Shown: one piece after another, positions 61,899 to 64,000 of the stretch
Layout of the letters: each line of letters starts with the position of its first letter
How positions within the stretch are numbered: position 1 is the stretch's first letter
Assembly (NCBI GenBank): GCA_017309115.1
Contig: JAFLEF010000021.1
Span: 46,807-110,806 of the forward strand
DNA length: 64,000 bases
Origin: Verrucomicrobiota bacterium
GTDB taxonomy: Bacteria; Verrucomicrobiota; Verrucomicrobiia; Limisphaerales; UBA9464
Direction of reading: 5' to 3'
Notes under the pieces: generated by a model
Database searches by the model: none
Seen by the model: the letters and a program-made list of their open reading frames with translations, nothing else
What the model was told of the DNA's origin: nothing
Made by a program: the position numbers and the translations under genes

Positions 61899-62380
61899 TT
61901 CCCCCAGTTTTGGATGCCTGCTGTGGGCCCCGAATGTTCTGGTTTGACCGGAACGACGGGCGCGCTCTGTTCGTCGACAAGCGGAGGGAGCGTTGTGTTG
62001 CGGACACTCGGGAAGGACGCCGAGAGATCGTCGTGGATCCGGACCTCCTAGCGGACTTCCAAAAGCTACCGTTTCCGGACGGGACTTTCACGCTGGTCGT
62101 CTTCGATCCTCCCCACACGTTTGCTGGGCCCAATGGCTGGACGGCGAAGAAGTACGGACGCCTCCAGCCGGGTTGGGAAAATGAGATTCGGGCAGGCTTC
62201 TCCGAGTGCTTCCGGGTCCTGGCTCCGCTGGGAACTTTGATTTTCAAGTGGAACGAGCACCGGGTGCCCGTTTCGCGGGTGCTGGCTCTCACTCCCGAGA
62301 AGCCGCTTTTTGGCCAGCGCTGTGGCACCACGGCGAAGACGCATTGGATCGTTTTTCACAAGGCGGAGGCTCCGCGATGA
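61895..62380 (+). CDS. Phage SAM-dependent methyltransferase
   Basis: 161 residues. VLDACCGPRMFWFDRND is motif I (SAM binding), ALFVDKR supplies the acidic residue after strand 2, and TLVVFDPPHTF near 67-77 is the DPP(Y/H) catalytic motif of amino-methyltransferases. The family of ~160-residue phage enzymes with this DACCG start is widespread. It may methylate DNA or a small molecule. Translation is coupled to neighbours by ATGA overlaps on both sides. Confidence 0.8.
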   Translation: MIPPVLDACCGPRMFWFDRNDGRALFVDKRRERCVADTREGRREIVVDPDLLADFQKLPFPDGTFTLVVFDPPHTFAGPNGWTAKKYGRLQPGWENEIRAGFSECFRVLAPLGTLIFKWNEHRVPVSRVLALTPEKPLFGQRCGTTAKTHWIVFHKAEAPR

Positions 62381-62961
62381 GCGACAAGATCCGGTACTCA
62401 CGCGCGGACGCTTTGGCGGTGGCCCGGGATCTGTGCGAGGTCCTCGCCTACGAGTGCGAGCCGGACCTGTTAAAGGTCTGCGGATCGCTCCGCCGTCGGA
62501 AGGAATCGGTGGGCGACGTGGAGATCGTGTACGTGCCGCGGGTGGCTCTGATTCCGGAGGAAAAAGACCTTCTCGGGTCAACCGGGAAATTTCGCCAAGA
62601 AAACCGGGTGGACGTGCTCTTGGAACAGCTGTTGGCGGCTGGTCATTTGGCCAAACGCCCGAACAAACTGGGCCGGACTTCCTGGGGGGAATCCAACAAG
62701 CTCGCCGTGCATGTCGCGAGTGGCATTCCGGTGGACCTTTTTGCCACCACTCGCCGCGCCTGGTGGGGCTACGTTGTGTGCCGCACCGGGAGCGCCGAAA
62801 CCAACACGCGGATCGCGTCCCAAGCCCAGGCCAAAGGCTGGCAGTGGCACCCCTACGACGGGCACTTCACCGACGTGCTGGGCCGGCGGCATTGGATCGA
62901 GAATGAGCGGGATGCGTTTGCCCTGGTCGGCCTGCCGTATCGGGAACCTTGGGAGCGATGA
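62377..62961 (+). CDS. PolX-like nucleotidyltransferase
   Basis: 194 residues from the ATG at 62377. LLKVCGSLRRRKESVGDVEIVYVP contains the pol beta superfamily signature GS-x9-D-x-(D/E), here Gly36, Ser37, Asp47 and Glu49. A third acidic residue may be Asp in VDLFATTRRAWWGYVVCRTGS, where the WWGY loop matches PolX palm/nucleotide-selection regions. QAKGWQWHPYDGHF resembles the PolX C-terminal NLRLxAxxKGxxLxxxGL. There is no HhH thumb, so it is a minimal catalytic domain. A role in end repair or gap filling after transposition is plausible. Confidence 0.72.
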   Translation: MSDKIRYSRADALAVARDLCEVLAYECEPDLLKVCGSLRRRKESVGDVEIVYVPRVALIPEEKDLLGSTGKFRQENRVDVLLEQLLAAGHLAKRPNKLGRTSWGESNKLAVHVASGIPVDLFATTRRAWWGYVVCRTGSAETNTRIASQAQAKGWQWHPYDGHFTDVLGRRHWIENERDAFALVGLPYREPWER

Positions 62962-63245
62962 AAGCGCTGTTCATTCCGCTCAAGGGGGAGTTCTTCGACG
63001 CCTTCGCCCGGGGTGAAAAGCGGACGGAGTATCGGCTGCGCGGGAAGCGGTGGAATTTGGACACCTGCGCGCTCGGAAGAGCGGTGATTTTGAGCAGGGG
63101 ATACGGCAAGTCGAAACGGCTGACGGGGCGAATCGTCGGGTGCTGTTACGACAACCTTCCCAGCCGCCTGCCGGGCTGGCTGGAGTGCTACGGGTCGGGC
63201 GGGTGCGCGGTCTGCATTACTATCGAACTGGACCCCGCTCAATGA
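62958..63245 (+). CDS. ASCH/PUA-like RNA-binding domain protein
   Basis: 95 residues from the ATG at 62958 (ATGA overlap). ALFIPLKGEFFDAFARGEKRTEYRLRGKRWN and GRAVILSRGYGKSKRLTGRIVGC form the ASCH pattern (E-x-R, then G-beta-strand with K-x-x-R). ASCH domains bind RNA or act on modified nucleosides. Phage copies are common but undefined. Confidence 0.7.
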   Translation: MKALFIPLKGEFFDAFARGEKRTEYRLRGKRWNLDTCALGRAVILSRGYGKSKRLTGRIVGCCYDNLPSRLPGWLECYGSGGCAVCITIELDPAQ

Positions 63246-63790
63246 AGCGTCCTCCCCAATCCCGAGCCCGCCGAAAGCAGCAGACTTCGGAGGAGTTGAT
63301 CGCGACGATTTTGGGCTTCATCGGGAGGCACTGGTACCAGGGCGACACGGTGCGCCTGGCGAAGGATCGTCCGAGGCTTTTGCGGTGGGTCATTTTGAAG
63401 CCGGCGACCTTCCTGGACGAGCGAGCCGTGACGGTCAGTGCGGACACCTACCGGGACCTTTTCCTTGACACCCAAAACGGCGTCCTCCTGGAGGCCATCC
63501 GGCACGGCGCCCAGGAGACGATCCAGTACCCGCCCGCCTACCTCGGCACGGTGGTGGATTCCTGGCTCCGGATCCAAGGCGACCGCCTCTACGAGCGCGC
63601 CAAGAACGAGTCCGCCCGATCCGCCGGCGAGATCGCCGAGCAGCTGGCCCAAGCCCTGGCCGGACGCCCCCAGACCGGCGTGGATCCCGTCCGCCAAATG
63701 GCCCAAGCCGACGCCCTCCTGCGCCAGTCTGCGCGCCGCGTGCAGCGCCCCTGCAAGCCCGCCGCAGACTCCCAGCTGAGCCTCCTGTAG
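63242..63790 (+). CDS. Last early phage protein, unknown function, 182 aa
   Basis: 182 residues from the ATG at 63242 (ATGA overlap). Basic N-terminus (MKRPPQSRARRKQQTSEEL), then ATILGFIGRHWYQGDTVRLAKDRPRLLRWVILKPATFLDERAVTVSADTYRDLFLDTQNGVLLEAIRHG and a helical tail. Phage proteins of this place often act in replication or packaging-site binding; no motif proves that here. It ends 2 bases before the first right-end transposase-like site. Confidence 0.55.
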   Translation: MKRPPQSRARRKQQTSEELIATILGFIGRHWYQGDTVRLAKDRPRLLRWVILKPATFLDERAVTVSADTYRDLFLDTQNGVLLEAIRHGAQETIQYPPAYLGTVVDSWLRIQGDRLYERAKNESARSAGEIAEQLAQALAGRPQTGVDPVRQMAQADALLRQSARRVQRPCKPAADSQLSLL

Positions 63791-63792
63791 GT

Positions 63793-63883
63793 TTACCAAC
63801 CCTCTGCGGATCGGGGGTTTGGGCCGCCGGAGATTACCCAACCTCGGTTTCGGTCGCGCCAGACTCGTAAACCGTTGATTTCA
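63793..63883. repeat. Right prophage end with transposase-binding-like sites
   Basis: Read inwards on the minus strand: AACGGTTTACGAG, GAGGTTGGGTA and CAGAGGGTTGGTAAACC, the inverted counterparts of the left-end sites. The innermost starts 2 bases from the stop of the last early gene. The exact CA terminus at 63883 is tentative. Confidence 0.68.
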
Positions 63884-63893
63884 GGCCCCCTCT

Positions 63894-63912
63894 GGCGAGC
63901 TTCGCCGTTTTT
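63894..63912 (+). terminator. Possible terminator just outside the right end
   Basis: GGCGA..TCGCC stem with a 3-base loop followed by GTTTTTC. It would stop rightward transcripts leaving the prophage, or end a chromosomal gene in the uninserted locus. The remaining bases to 64000 hold no recognisable gene. Confidence 0.45.
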
Positions 63913-64000
63913 CACCCGTCCCCGACCTCGCGCGCAGACTCACTTACTGGTCAGCGCTGGAAGTCGTGCCGCTCCGACCTCCCGTGACGCTCTTGAAAAC

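Overview
The window is GC-rich bacterial DNA and most likely comes from a Verrucomicrobiota chromosome. That is an inference from the gene style: a GYF_2-RDD membrane protein, a long tail-specific protease, secreted FN3 proteins with a YYG-type core, and heptanucleotide repeats at gene borders. About the first 21.7 kb are ordinary chromosome. From about 21.73 kb to about 63.88 kb lies what looks like a complete Mu-type (transposable) prophage of roughly 42 kb. The last ~115 bases look like chromosome again.

Chromosomal part. Leftward-reading genes are a partial NadR-like adenylyltransferase, pnuC, a DUF4301 gene and metH. They are followed by a stand-alone DUF772 transposase N-terminal domain and then housekeeping genes: a LysM protein, GYF_2-RDD, rpmE (type B), prfA, a BioF-like PLP enzyme, proC, an AI-2E-type permease and prc. 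A leftward block follows with a Gfo/Idh/MocA oxidoreductase, a HAD phosphatase, a conserved protein of unknown function, a PfkB/HldE-type sugar kinase and apbE. The middle three are tightly packed, and the kinase and apbE overlap.

Prophage. Similar site arrays in inverted orientation lie at both ends, close to the stop codons of the outermost genes. A repressor/Ner-like switch at ~51.65 kb divides the phage. Early genes read rightwards: small regulators, a MuA-like transposase, a MuB-like ATPase, a MazG-like protein, a Gam-like protein fused to a secreted FN3 domain, a DnaA-domain-IV protein, a methyltransferase, a PolX-like nucleotidyltransferase and an ASCH protein. Late genes read leftwards: GYF_2/head fusion, lysis-like membrane proteins, gp27/gp28-like terminase, gp29-like portal, protease/scaffold, decoration protein, capsid, fibre and secreted genes, F-like head protein, then a siphovirus-like tail with a short tape measure. 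Mu itself is co-directional, so this layout is unusual. Four late genes are preceded by one bipartite promoter-like motif with an exact 11-base spacing, which recalls the four activator-dependent late promoters of Mu.

The most striking layer is a set of three heptanucleotide repeat families placed at gene junctions and sometimes inside genes. Because 7 and 3 are coprime, each array reads as one cyclic heptapeptide in all three frames on one strand and carries a stop in all three frames on the other. Arrays supply the stop codons of three phage genes and form signal-peptide-like cores in several others. One lies inside the transposase, where a TAA has become CAA in the frame used. The same families occur in the flanking chromosome. 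The phage also carries a secreted c-type cytochrome-like protein.
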